A DNA stretch of 64,000 nucleotides from VAZQ01 sp963827585 (GTDB taxonomy: Bacteria; Pseudomonadota; Alphaproteobacteria; Rhizobiales; Xanthobacteraceae), in the NCBI GenBank assembly GCA_963827585.1, contig CAWHCK010000037.1, forward strand, positions 1-64,000, written 5' to 3'. The notes beneath the pieces are model-generated. The model worked only from the letters and a program-made list of their open reading frames with translations. It was not told the DNA's origin and searched no databases. The translations under genes and the position numbers were made by a program. Of this stretch, positions 1 through 8,420 are shown piece after piece (the stretch's first letter is position 1; each line of letters starts with the position of its first letter).

Positions 1-243
1 AACGCGCGCGAACGCGACGCCGCATCGCCGAGATCGAGCGCGAGACCGCGCGCCTGGTCGACGGCATCGCCAAGGGCATCGGCGACCCTCGAGCCGCTCG
101 GCGACCGCATGAAGATGATCGTCGCCGAGCGCCGGGCGCTCGAGACCGAGCTCGCCCCGGCAGCGCCGGAGCGTGTCGTGGCACTGCACCCGAGCGTCGT
201 CGCGCGCTACAAGCGCGCCCTCGACGAGCTCGTAGCCGGTTGA
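1..243 (+). pseudogene. Large serine recombinase, C-terminal fragment (frameshifted)
   Basis: The window opens inside the 3' end of a gene. One frame reads RRRIAEIERETARLVDGIA up to about base 88; from there the next frame reads LEPLGDRMK, then ALETELAPAAPERVVALHP and ends KRALDELVAG-stop at 241-243. The alternating charged coiled coil followed by a short 'LHP...Y' tail is what is seen at the C terminus of large serine recombinases (resolvase/recombinase/zinc-ribbon type). The change of frame near 87-90 is a single-base shift. The catalytic domain lies outside the window, so activity cannot be judged. Recombinase relics here and at 2637 bracket the first accessory segment. Confidence 0.6.
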
Positions 244-617
244 TTCAAAACAGCGAAGGCGCTTTTCTGCATCGCAAGCCGCCTGTGCTGTACGCTGAGA
301 TCGAATTGGGCGACGGCGGTGGCCTTCAGGCAAACGGTGCGCCTCTTGCGGGAAGCTCAACTTATCTCGCGCGACGGTAGCGTAGCGTCTTATGTTCAAT
401 AAATAAATTGGATTGCAGTGTGAAGAACTTCACGTTCGCAGTGCCACACCGGTCCTAGCGTCCTGATCACATCGCCGTGGATGGAGGCGATCATGTGGGG
501 AGCGGTGATTGCATTTGGAATGATCACTGCTTGCGTTAGCGCAATTCGCGAGGTCGCTGCCGAAGCAGCGGTAATCACAGCGCCGGGCACGGCTCCGGTC
601 ACCATGCCGCAACCTCC
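244..617. other. Intergenic stretch, no convincing gene
   Basis: Nothing is clearly recognisable here. A possible short reading frame from 481 (hydrophobic start MWGAVIAFGMITACVSA) runs into the transporter relic that follows, but it has no good ribosome binding site and matches no family I know. The sequence is less GC-rich around 390-420 than its surroundings, which would fit a promoter or an integration boundary, but no defined element can be supported. Confidence 0.3.
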
Positions 618-787
618 ATCATCTATGCGGGCCGGATTCTCAATGGAGAAAAGCCGGCGGACCTCCCAGTCCAGCAGTCGGTGAAGTTCGAGTTGGTCAT
701 CACATGACCGCCGCCAGGGCGCTTGGCCTTATCATCCCGATCACGCTGCTCGCCCGCGCCGACGAGGTGATCAATGAAGAGGCGTGA
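618..787 (+). pseudogene. ABC substrate-binding protein, C-terminal relic
   Basis: Translation gives IIYAGRILNGEKPADLPVQQ then KFELVIT and a stop at 705-707. After a shift of frame it continues TAARALGLIIPITLLARADE and ends at 787. This matches the last ~57 residues of the same COG2984 / ABC_sub_bind family as the intact gene that follows (which ends KYDLVINLKTAKSLDLRVPP... ARADEVIE). The missing codons between VIT and TA look like a small deletion. Its end overlaps the next gene's start codon, so two paralogues once stood head to tail here. Confidence 0.75.
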
Positions 788-1766
788 GTTTATCATGCTG
801 CTCGGCGGCGCGGCGGCCGTCTGGCCGTTGACTGCACACGCTCAGCAGCGCGAGCGGGTGCGGCGGATCGGCCTGCTCATCAATCTCGCGGCGGACGATC
901 CGGAATCGCAAGCCCGCCGCGCGGCATTTCAGCAGGGGCTGCAGCAATTGGGTTGGACCGACGGCCGCAATGCGCGGATCATTGCCCGCTGGGGTGCGGG
1001 CGATGCCGACCAGATTCGTAGTTCTGCCGCGGAACTGGTCGCGATCGCGCCAGACGTCATCCTGGCCACTTCCAGCCCGGCCCTGGCGGCGTCGCAACAC
1101 GCAACCCGCACCGTGCCTATCGTGTTCACATCCGTCGTCGATCCAGTCGGCGGCGGCTTCGTCGATAGTCTGGCGCGGCCGGGCGGAAATACCACCGGCT
1201 TTGCGCTGTTCGAATACGGCCTGAGCGGGAAATGGCTGGAGCTCCTCAAGCAGATCGCACCAGGCGTGACGCGAGCGGCCGTCCTTCGAGATGCTGCCAC
1301 CACAAGGACCGCGGCCGGCCAGTTGGCTGCAATTCAGGCCGTGGCGCCTTCGCTAGGGGTGGAACTGAAGCCGGCCGTTGTGCGCGACGCGCACGAGATC
1401 GAGCGCGCGGTCACGACATTCGCGGCCGGATCGAACGACGGCCTGGTCGTGACCGGCAGCCCGCTGACGGCGATTCATCGCGACCTGATCGTCGCGCTGG
1501 CGGCCCGGCACCGACTGCCGGCGGTCTATCCTTTTCGCTACTTCACCAGCCGCGGCGGTCTGATCTCCTACGGGCCTGATTCGATCGAGCCTTACCGGCG
1601 AGCGGCCGGCTACGTCGATCGCATCCTCAGGGGCGAGAAGCCGACGAACCTTCCGGTGCAGGCCCCCGCCAAGTACGATCTGGTGATCAACCTGAAGACT
1701 GCCAAATCCCTTGACCTCAGGGTGCCGCCGTCGATGCTCGCCCGCGCCGACGAGGTGATCGAATAG
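774..1766 (+). CDS. ABC transporter substrate-binding protein (COG2984 family)
   Basis: A 330-residue protein that starts MKRREFIMLLGG and has the RREF-type signal peptide ending AHAQQ, typical of exported solute-binding proteins in Bradyrhizobium-like bacteria. The mature part has the two-lobed periplasmic-binding fold of the ABC_sub_bind family: 'RRIGLLINLAADDPES' start, 'PIVFTSVVDPVGGGFVDSLA' and 'RPGGNTTGFALFEYGLSGKW' in the middle, and 'ARADEVIE' end. The ligand cannot be predicted. No permease or ATPase gene lies next to it, which is usual for this expanded family. The start overlaps the relic of an upstream paralogue. The length is normal and the frame intact. Confidence 0.9.
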   Translation: MKRREFIMLLGGAAAVWPLTAHAQQRERVRRIGLLINLAADDPESQARRAAFQQGLQQLGWTDGRNARIIARWGAGDADQIRSSAAELVAIAPDVILATSSPALAASQHATRTVPIVFTSVVDPVGGGFVDSLARPGGNTTGFALFEYGLSGKWLELLKQIAPGVTRAAVLRDAATTRTAAGQLAAIQAVAPSLGVELKPAVVRDAHEIERAVTTFAAGSNDGLVVTGSPLTAIHRDLIVALAARHRLPAVYPFRYFTSRGGLISYGPDSIEPYRRAAGYVDRILRGEKPTNLPVQAPAKYDLVINLKTAKSLDLRVPPSMLARADEVIE

Positions 1767-1837
1767 ACGCTGGCTAATGACCGCTTGTGGCACCCATCTC
1801 CGCCATCGGCCGAGGGGCAAGCGCACCGTGCTAGGCT

Positions 1838-1851
1838 CCCCCAATTGGGGG
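1838..1851. promoter_or_regulatory. Palindrome CCCCCAATTGGGGG upstream of a binding-protein 5' end
   Basis: A perfect 14-base palindrome lies 109 bases before the GTG start of the truncated binding-protein gene at 1961. A near-identical palindrome stands at 5982-5998, about the same distance before the paralogue at 6092. Shared position and sequence suggest an operator, but no regulator is known from the sequence. Confidence 0.4.
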
Positions 1852-1960
1852 ATAGGACATGGTGGCAATAAGAACAATTCAGGGCCGCCCATAAGACTTG
1901 CCGGCCACTCTATGGCAGGCTGGAGATGCAGTAGACCAACTCTGGAGGGGGAGGTCCAAA

Positions 1961-2014
1961 GTGAGACGCCGCGAGTTCATCACGCTGCTCGGCGGCGCGG
2001 CTGCGGTGGTATGC
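1961..2014 (+). pseudogene. ABC substrate-binding protein, N-terminal relic
   Basis: Eighteen codons from a GTG start read VRRREFITLLGGAAAVV, the standard signal-peptide head of the binding-protein family seen at 774 and 6092, with a purine-rich GGAGGGGGAGG stretch upstream as ribosome binding site. Homology stops exactly where the C-terminal end of the opposite-strand GcrA-like gene begins (stop at 2015), so the rest of the gene was replaced by, or lost to, the segment carrying that regulator. Confidence 0.7.
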
Positions 2015-2530
2015 TCACGCACCCGCCCGGCTGCGCTGCCGACCGACCGACCGATATGCGATGCGCGCGTGCCCCGGGCAATAGGGCAATCCTTTGACTG
2101 GTTCGTTCCCGCAGAAGCAGAAGTCCTGGGCGCCCGGGTTGCTGATCGGCCAGCGGCATTTCCCCTGGCTGAGCTCGAGCAGCGTGCATCCGCGTCCGTT
2201 GTAGATAGGGATGTCTTCAGCAGGCGGTTGCGGCCTCCGGAACGTCACCATCAGCATCTCATGCTGGGCGAAGATGTTCGGGCGCGGACTCTTTGAGCGC
2301 CAAGTCCTTGGAGTCTTGGGGCGCACAAGCCTTGCGGCACGCCTTTGCTCCAGCTGCCTGCCGATCACATCCTTGGGCCGTGATAGGCCCAGGCGGTTCA
2401 TCTTGCCGATGACGGCGTTGCGAGTAACTCCGATCTCGCGGGCGGTTTGGCCGCATGAAAGGCCGGCATGGAGGCAACGCTTCAGCAGTTCGATGCGCTC
2501 CGAAGTCCAGGTCGCACAATTAGCGGACAT
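2015..2530 (-). CDS. GcrA-family cell-cycle regulator
   Basis: This 171-residue protein matches GcrA in length and layout. Residues 8-50 form the N-terminal helix-turn-helix (WTSERIELLKRCLHAGLSCG ... VTRNAVIGKMNRLGLSR), and the C-terminal part has the conserved CTLLEL, CRWPI, FCFCG and LPYCPGHARIAY segments. GcrA is an alphaproteobacterial transcription factor that works with sigma-70 polymerase at promoters methylated by CcrM at GANTC. The ATG at 2530 has AAGG eight bases upstream. The gene sits between a decayed transporter gene and a resolvase relic, so it may be an accessory paralogue rather than the housekeeping copy. A TTAA-N7-TTAA box lies 76 bases upstream. Confidence 0.85.
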   Translation of the reverse strand: MSANCATWTSERIELLKRCLHAGLSCGQTAREIGVTRNAVIGKMNRLGLSRPKDVIGRQLEQRRAARLVRPKTPRTWRSKSPRPNIFAQHEMLMVTFRRPQPPAEDIPIYNGRGCTLLELSQGKCRWPISNPGAQDFCFCGNEPVKGLPYCPGHARIAYRSVGRQRSRAGA

Positions 2531-2605
2531 GTTGATCGCCTTGCTTCGCGGATGATGGCTGAAATGAGCAATTATGAAGATGCCGGCAGTGTTGCAAAGC
2601 TATGG

Positions 2606-2620
2606 TTAACAATTCGTTAA
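2606..2620 (-). promoter_or_regulatory. CtrA-type box (TTAA-N7-TTAA)
   Basis: The sequence TTAACAATTCGTTAA has the two TTAA half-sites separated by seven bases that define full CtrA binding sites in alphaproteobacteria. It is 76 bases upstream of the GcrA-like start codon, inside a clearly AT-richer patch. The match is visible directly; binding is inference from the consensus. Confidence 0.5.
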
Positions 2621-2636
2621 TTCAGCCGCGTGGCCT

Positions 2637-2938
2637 TGGGCCGATACCACGACAGCCCATGGCCGGCTGATGCTGACCGTGCTTGGTGGCCTGGCCGAGT
2701 TCGAGCGTGAGCTGATCATGGCCCGGACCGGCGAGGGTCGCCTTCGCGCGAAAGCCCGCGGGGTGAGGTTTGGTCGTCCGCGTAGTCTGACGCCGCATCA
2801 GCGCAGGAGGCTATGCAGCGCCTTGCGGATGGCGAGGTGCAGGCCGATCTCGCGAGGTCTTACGGCGTGAGCCAATCAACTATCAGCCGGCTATCGGGTG
2901 ACCGCCCTTTCGGGGCAGGCGCTGCCGGCGTCCAGTGA
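2637..2938 (+). pseudogene. Resolvase/invertase-type serine recombinase, C-terminal relic
   Basis: From 2637 the translation WADTTTAHGRLMLTVLGGLA, EFERELIMARTGEG, RAKARGVRFGRP, LTPHQR matches the hinge and C-terminal part of small serine recombinases (Tn3/Hin type). After LTPHQR the frame shifts by one base near 2809; the other frame then reads EAMQRLADGEVQADLARSYG and SQSTISRL, the helix-turn-helix DNA-binding domain, to a stop at 2936-2938. The catalytic N-terminal domain with the active serine is absent, and the upstream homology breaks at 2637. It is a dead remnant of a mobile element. Confidence 0.8.
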
Positions 2939-3239
2939 AGCGCTGAGGGCCGGCGGAGTACCGCGCGGAGTCCGCTGATGCGTTTAGGGCGGGTACTCAT
3001 AAATCGCGCCCGTTCCGGCAATCGGCTGACTAATGTCCGCTTAGCCCCCCGCAAGCGGCGGAATAACTTTGTCGCGGGCGTTCGAGCAGACGCTTACGGT
3101 CGATGCGTTGCGCGACAAATCGACGACGCGGAGAGCGCGCTGCAACTCAATCGCGCTACAAGCCGCCGCGAAGCAGTTAGGAAGGTCGACTGTTAGGCAA
3201 AGTCCGAAAATGGCCCGACTCGGACCTCCCAAGGAGCTG
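2939..3239. other. Intergenic stretch, no gene recognised
   Basis: No coding frame with family resemblance. The text around 3028 (GACTAATGTCCGCTTA) resembles the stretch just after the first binding-protein gene at 1782 (GCTAATGACCGCTTGT), which suggests a short dispersed repeat or shared ancestry of the two junctions. Confidence 0.3.
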
Positions 3240-4262
3240 TTATCGCAAACTCCGGGCCCGCACGCCGAACGGGTCCTCGCGGCGGGCGAGCTTGCGATAG
3301 GTGGTGAGATCGTCCTCTTCGAGTAACGGTCCCTCGCCACGTCGCTCGCCGGCACCCGTGCTCGGTCCCAACGGGAGTGAAGTGCCGACGCCGGCATAGA
3401 TATACCGGTTGCCGAATGCCTGCTTCAACGCCGCGAAGGTGGGCTCGCCCGTGCAGTGACCGGGCGCGACGTTCTCCACCTTGAAGGTGTCCTTGAGTGC
3501 CGCCACAGTCTTCGCAATGGTGTCATCCGGCGCGACGACGAGGTGGAACCCGCCGGCGATCAGGTGGATTTTGGGATTGATGGCCGCCGCCGCCTCAACG
3601 ATCTTGTCGATGCCCGGGTGCGAGCAGCCGACCAGGAGCACGAGGCCGTCCGCGGTGTTGACAGCAAGCGACAACTCCCTGAGTTCCCTGGTGCCGGGGG
3701 CGTCGGATACAAGCGCGATGAGCGTGATGCCGGGGGCGACTTCGGTCGTCTTTTCGATAGGTTCGAAGTTGGCACCCTGCCAGGCGGCGCCGAATATCAT
3801 GACCTCCGGCGGCTTGCCGTCGTAGTAGCGCATCTGCGGCGGCAACGACTCGTCCTTGCGGTAGAAGCTTGATGGCAGCGACGAGCCGTAAATGCCGAAG
3901 CCTTCCTTGGGAGCGTAAATCTTCACCTTCGGGTTCACGCTCAAGACGTGGTTCAAACCAGCCATATGATCGGAGTGGCGGTGGGACAGAACGACGAAAT
4001 CGAGATTGGCGAGGTCGACGCCTTTCGCTTTTACGTTGGCGGCAAAGATGTCCCCGTCATTGCCGGTATCGAACAGGATGCGCTTGCCGGCGATCTCAAT
4101 CAGCGCGGAAAAGCCCCAATCCTTTTTCATCGCTGCGTCGTTGCCGAAGGCGTCGTACAGGATCGTGATTTTGGACTCGGCAGCGACAGCCGTTTCCGTC
4201 ACGGCTGTCAGGGCGGCGCCGAAGAGTGCGCCTGCAAGAATCGGCATCGGATTTCGTTTCAT
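3240..4262 (-). CDS. Exported MBL-fold metallohydrolase
   Basis: A 340-residue metallo-beta-lactamase-fold protein. The ATG at 4262 is chosen because AGGAGG lies six bases upstream; a longer in-frame start at 4295 lacks one. An N-terminal signal peptide (MKRNPMPILAGALFGAALTA ... AVAAES) sends it to the periplasm. The zinc motif HRHSDH (HxHxDH) follows 'LDFVVLS', and further ligands are in 'VGCSHPG' and 'APGHCTGE'. The domain order resembles the dihydropteridine/ribofuranosylaminobenzene phosphate synthase-like branch of the superfamily (COG1237). Substrate unknown. The C terminus after 'GVGTSL' is a charged, low-complexity tail. It is convergent with nothing nearby and stands alone. Confidence 0.85.
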   Translation of the reverse strand: MKRNPMPILAGALFGAALTAVTETAVAAESKITILYDAFGNDAAMKKDWGFSALIEIAGKRILFDTGNDGDIFAANVKAKGVDLANLDFVVLSHRHSDHMAGLNHVLSVNPKVKIYAPKEGFGIYGSSLPSSFYRKDESLPPQMRYYDGKPPEVMIFGAAWQGANFEPIEKTTEVAPGITLIALVSDAPGTRELRELSLAVNTADGLVLLVGCSHPGIDKIVEAAAAINPKIHLIAGGFHLVVAPDDTIAKTVAALKDTFKVENVAPGHCTGEPTFAALKQAFGNRYIYAGVGTSLPLGPSTGAGERRGEGPLLEEDDLTTYRKLARREDPFGVRARSLR

Positions 4263-4363
4263 GACAATCCTCCTGTTACAACGCCTGACGCTCACGATCG
4301 CAACCCCAGCGACACGGTTGCGCTAACATTGAGACGCATCACTGCGAGAGGGCAGGTCCCTCG

Positions 4364-5429
4364 TCAGTTTGTCAGGCGCGCCCGATCGAGGAAGAGTTGC
4401 ACTTCGCGAAAAAGCTGCATCCGGTTCTTTTCCAGCATAACGAAATGCGTTCCCTCACCGATCACCACGAGCCGCTTGTCAGGGCCGCTCGGGAGCCTGC
4501 GAAAAACGGCCAGCGCGCCCTCGGGTGGGTTAAGCCCATCCCAGTCGGCCGCAATGACTCAGCGTGGGAACCTCGATCCTGTTTGGGTCATAGTACGGCT
4601 TACTGGCCTGCCAGTAATTTCGCTGGTCCTGAAAGCCGCCCGCGGGACTTCGCAGCACTGGCGGATCCTGCTTCGAGCCAACAGGATCAGTGGCCAGAGC
4701 AGCCGCCGACCACGCTTCAAAACCCGGCATCAACTCGCTCTTACGCTCATCAGGCGCTCCGGCTTGCAAGCGATCCCGTGTCGGCGCGGCTGCAACATAG
4801 GCTCCCAATGGCCGGCTCGCCGTTTGCGAGGGCGGTGCGGTTTGCAGCCATCCAGGCGCGTAGAGCACGAGCCTATCCACGTTATTGTTGTGCTCGGCTG
4901 TGTAGGCGCCCATGATTGCGGTCCCCCAGGACCATCCCATGAGATTGAGCTTAGAGATACCTCGTCGCCGGAGGATGAAGTCGATTGCGGAACTGACATC
5001 CTTTACTGCCACATCGGTTGTGACGATGGGAGGATTGCTGGCGGCTGGCTGATCCATTTCCGGTGGACGAGTCGATCGACCGTAGCCACGCACATCCACT
5101 AGGTACACATCCCAGCCGTGTTGGGCGATGTAGTCCATCCAAGATAGCCCTTCGACCGGAAAATCAAATGTTGCCTCGGAGGGCAGCGTAATCCCGTGGA
5201 CAAATAGCAAGGTCTTGTCCGACGTAAAATGGTTCATGTCCTCCGGCCGCTTGTTTCGCACGTAGAGCTTTATCCCGGGATCGGCGGCGTCGATCGTGAA
5301 CTCCTCCATTACAAGTTTTCGCGCCGCATCGGTCACGCCGGCGGACGAGAACGCTGCTGCCAGAGCAAGGGCTACGGCGAACGCGCTCGCCAGTAAGGCA
5401 ATCGCGCGTATCCTCACATGCGTGTTCAT
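4364..5429 (-). pseudogene. Alpha/beta hydrolase, exported, frameshifted near the C terminus
   Basis: The start at 5429 has AGGAGG six bases upstream and a signal-anchor (IALLASAFAVALALAAAF). The fold is clear: LLFVHGITL oxyanion region, DVRGYGRS, nucleophile elbow GWSWGTA. Just after NRIEVPTL an extra base near 4559 throws translation into a stop about ten codons later. In the neighbouring frame the protein resumes VIAADWDGLNPPEGALAVF and continues for 64 residues through the catalytic-His motif GEGTHFV to a stop at 4364. The uncorrected product would therefore lack the acid and histidine of the triad. Repaired length is about 354 residues, normal for the family. Confidence 0.85.
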
Positions 5430-6091
5430 GCCATGCCTCCTTTTTGCATCGGATCGGTTTCGGCTCTGTTTTTGAAGCGGAACTAACGTCCTGTTGTGTT
5501 CCAAGGCAAAACGATGGCTCGCTGCCTTGTTGCACGACGTCGTGAAATGGATCGCGCCAGCCGTCGCTGCTTTTCCTCCTACGCGATGGCCGCTACGCGA
5601 TCGCGGGCGGATCGCGGTGCCTTGGTTGCTTGGTGGTTCGAACCGTTGGCAATGCAGTGGCGAGCAAAATCGATAGCTGAGCAATAGTGTTTGCGTCTGC
5701 CGCCTCCGGAACACGAGTCCGCGCCCGCTCTTTGGCGCAAAGCGGTCGAGGAGTGTTAAGTCTTGGTGTGGGATCGGCGCAGGAACTGACCTTGGCGCGC
5801 AGATGCCAATCGTTAACGCCGTAGAATGGACCCAGCGAAGTTGCATCGGATCCCCCATCGGACCGATGCCCAATCCCAGGTAAAATTTTCGCCGGCCTGA
5901 TCCTTCATTTCAAGGCAACAGGGCTGCCCTAATCGATCGGACGAAGGACGGCAGCAGCGCCAGTGAGGACGTTCGATCATGACCCCCAAATGGGGGGTGC
6001 GCGTCTCTCGCGACCACTTAATTTTGGATTGCTCCCTATCTGAGACATGAGGGTGCTATCCTTCCCTAGCCCTTCAGGCCGGAGGGATCAG
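5430..6091. other. Intergenic stretch with one short palindrome
   Basis: About 660 bases with no reading frame I can support. The only structured element is the G/C palindrome at 5982-5998. The stretch separates the frameshifted hydrolase from the next binding-protein paralogue and presumably holds both genes' promoters. Confidence 0.35.
5982..5998. promoter_or_regulatory. Palindrome ACCCCCAAATGGGGGGT upstream of binding-protein gene
   Basis: Near-copy of the palindrome at 1838-1851, placed 93 bases before the start codon at 6092. Two copies before two paralogous genes suggest a shared operator; alternatively it was carried along when the genes duplicated. Confidence 0.4.
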
Positions 6092-7093
6092 ATGACATTT
6101 TGCATCGGGCGCCGCGAGTTCATCGCGCTGCTCGGCGGCGCGGCGGCGGCGTGGCCGCGCGCGGCGCGGGCGCAGCAGGCGACGATGCCGGTGATCGGCT
6201 TCCTGAGTAGCGCCAGCGCGTCGCCCAGCAGCGCTTCAAATCTCCTGAGTCCGTTTCGACAGGGTCTCGAGGAGGGCGGCTACGTGGAAGGCCGGAACCT
6301 CGCGATTGAGTACCGGTGGGCAGGAGGTCGATCCGACCGGTTGCCGGAGCTGCTGGCCGATCTGATTCGCCGTGAGGTAAGTCTGATCGTTGCGAGCGGC
6401 GGCTTCGTAGCGGCGATGGCTGCAAAGGCCGCCACCCAGACCATCCCAATTCTTTTTATTGCCGGCTTTGATCCCGTCAAGATGGGCCTGGTGACGAGCC
6501 TTAGCCGTCCGGGCGGCAACGCCACCGGCGTGAGCGTGTACACGATCGAGCTGCTGCCGAAACGTTTGGAGCTGCTGCTCGGGGTGGTGCCCAAAGCCGA
6601 CACGGTTGCACTGCTTGTGCATCCAAATCCGTACGGGAGCGAACTTGAGATAGAACATATACAGGACGCGGCGCGCGCCCGCGATGTGAGACTGGTTGTG
6701 CTGAAAGCCAACGTAGAAAGCGATCTGGAGGCAGCCTTCGCCTCTGCCGCCCAACAGGGGGTAGGCGCTCTTACGATCAGCGCCGATCCTTTCTTCATGC
6801 CCCGCCACGCTAAAATTGTTGCGCTTGCGGCGCGCTATGAACTTCCCACCGTCTACCCATGGCGTGTTTACGTCGAGGGCGGGGGGCTGATGAGCTATGG
6901 TCCCACCATAGCGTGGGCGTATCATCAGGTCGGCCTCTATGCCAGCCGCATCCTCAAGCGCGCGAAGCCGGACGATCTGCCGGTTCAGCTGCCGACGAAG
7001 TTCGAGTTCGTCATCAACCTCAAGCCCGCCAAAGCGCTCGGACTCGAAGTTTCGCCCATGCTGCTCGCGCGCGCTGATGAGGTGATCGAATGA
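6092..7093 (+). CDS. ABC transporter substrate-binding protein (COG2984 family)
   Basis: A 333-residue paralogue of the protein at 774. The ATG at 6092 is preferred to 6047 because GGAGGGATCAG precedes it. The signal peptide is GRREFIALLGGAAAAWPRAA ending ARAQQ. Family landmarks are 'MPVIGFLSSASASPSSASNL', 'PILFIAGFDPVKMGLVTSL', 'RPGGNATGVSVYTIELLPKR', 'LPTVYPWRVYVEGGGLMSYG' and the end 'LLARADEVIE'. It should bind an unknown small organic solute in the periplasm. No membrane components are adjacent; a TTT receptor follows 24 bases downstream, an odd pairing of receptors from two transporter classes. Confidence 0.9.
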   Translation: MTFCIGRREFIALLGGAAAAWPRAARAQQATMPVIGFLSSASASPSSASNLLSPFRQGLEEGGYVEGRNLAIEYRWAGGRSDRLPELLADLIRREVSLIVASGGFVAAMAAKAATQTIPILFIAGFDPVKMGLVTSLSRPGGNATGVSVYTIELLPKRLELLLGVVPKADTVALLVHPNPYGSELEIEHIQDAARARDVRLVVLKANVESDLEAAFASAAQQGVGALTISADPFFMPRHAKIVALAARYELPTVYPWRVYVEGGGLMSYGPTIAWAYHQVGLYASRILKRAKPDDLPVQLPTKFEFVINLKPAKALGLEVSPMLLARADEVIE

Positions 7094-7117
7094 TGTGAAG
7101 CGAGAGGGAGGTGTAAA

Positions 7118-8096
7118 ATGAAACTTCCCCGCCGCACATTCTTGCATATGGCCGCGGGCGCTGCTGCGCTTCCGGCCATGTCACGGATCGCGGGCGCGCA
7201 AGCCTATCCGACGCGGCCGGTGCGCATAATTGTCGGGCAGGCTGCCGGAAGCGGATCGGACACAGTCGCCCGTCTAATCGGTCAATTTCTATCGGAGCGT
7301 CTCGGTCAGCCATTCGTCGTCGAGAACCGACCAGGCGCGGGCGGAAACATCGCCACCGAAGCGGTCGTGCGTTCGCCGCCAGACGGCTATACGCTTCTCT
7401 TGGTCAATTCATCGAACACCATCAACGCGACTCTCTACGACAAACTGAATTTCGATTTCATCCGCGACATCGCGCCGATCAGCGAAATCGCCCGCTTCTC
7501 CTTCGTCATGGAGGTTAATCCATCGCTTCCGACCAAGACCATCCCAGAGTTCATCGCCTACGCCAAAGCCAATCCGGGCAAGATCAACATGGCATCGGCC
7601 GGTAGCGGGTCTACGCACCACGTTGCTGGCGAGTTGTTCAAAATGATGGCCGGTGTCGAAATGGTCCATGTGCCATATGGGTTCGCCGCCCGCGCTTACC
7701 GATCTCTTGGCTGGCCAAGTGCAGGTAATGTTCGATGCTACGCCCTCATCGCTTCCGCACATTAAAACCGGCAAGTTGCGCCCGCTTGCGGTGACCACGG
7801 CGACGCGCTTGGAAGTACTGCCCGATGTTCCGACAGTAGGAGACTTTGTTCCGGGCTACGAAGCGAGTTCATGGCTTGGTTCTGGTGCGCCGAAAAATAC
7901 GCCCGCTGCGGTCGTTGATCGGCTCAACAAGGAGATCAATTTGGCGATTTCCGACGCCGCCATCAAAGCGCGCCTCGTCGATCTTGGGGGATTGGTGCTA
8001 CCTCCGAGTTCCCCCGCTGAGTTTGGAAAGTTTCTGGCCAGCGACACCGAAAAGTGGGCGAGGGTCATTCGGACGGCAAACATCAAACCAGAGTAG
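7118..8096 (+). pseudogene. Tripartite tricarboxylate transporter receptor (Bug family), frameshifted
   Basis: GGGAGG precedes the ATG. The product begins with a signal peptide (RRTFLHMAAGAAALPAMSR) and the Bug-family start YPTRPVRIIVGQAAGSGSD, then ENRPGAGGNIATE and SPPDGYTLLLVNSS. At VEMVHVPY, where RGSPPALTDLLAGQ is expected, two bases are missing (near 7680); the continuation in the other frame is perfect from GSPPALTDLLAGQVQVMFD to WARVIRTANIKPE. Repaired length is about 326 residues, the family norm. Bug proteins bind carboxylates or similar solutes for TctAB-type permeases or act in signalling. Broken by one indel only, so it may be a sequence error. Confidence 0.85.
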
Positions 8097-8169
8097 AGCG
8101 CGCCCGCTGACATTCCATAGCGTTTCATTCCGCGAATGGCGGGCGCTCGCGACCGCACCGGCGAGATGA

Positions 8170-8283
8170 CCGAATGATCGGGACTGGCGTCTCGAGAACT
8201 TCGACATGCGTCCGAACCTCATGCGAGCGGACCTCACAGGGGCGAACCTCCGCGGGGCGTACCTCCGCGATGGGCGATGGTGA
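8170..8283 (+). pseudogene. Pentapeptide-repeat protein fragment
   Basis: An open stretch with no proper start reads LENFDMRPNLMRADLTGANL then RGAYLRDGRW-stop. The A(D/N)LxG-x periodicity (RADLT, GANLR, GAYLR) is that of pentapeptide-repeat proteins. Only about five repeats remain, too few for a folded beta-helix. It lies in the scrap region between the TTT receptor and the HlyC-like gene. Confidence 0.45.
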
Positions 8284-8320
8284 AAATTGCATCTCATCGA
8301 CGGTGTGGCGGTTTCCATTG

Positions 8321-8366
8321 CGCGCCGACGAGGTGATCAAATGAAAGGCGCGAGACTCATCAGGCT
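8321..8366 (+). pseudogene. Relic of a binding-protein gene-to-gene junction
   Basis: Codons 8321-8344 read RADEVIK-stop, the characteristic end of the COG2984 binding proteins. The overlapping ATGAAAGGCGCGAGACTCAT lines up with the start ATGAAGAGGCGTGAGTTTAT of the gene at 774. It is thus the fossil junction of two tandem paralogues, with both bodies gone. Confidence 0.55.
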
Positions 8367-8420
8367 GCGCGATGGTCCGCCGGGAAACGCGGTATCATGG
8401 ACGCAAAAGGGAGAAAGCCG

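Noticed and set aside
481..684. Small hydrophobic open frame
   Set aside because: Runs into a transporter relic in another frame and lacks a ribosome binding site; not supported as a gene.
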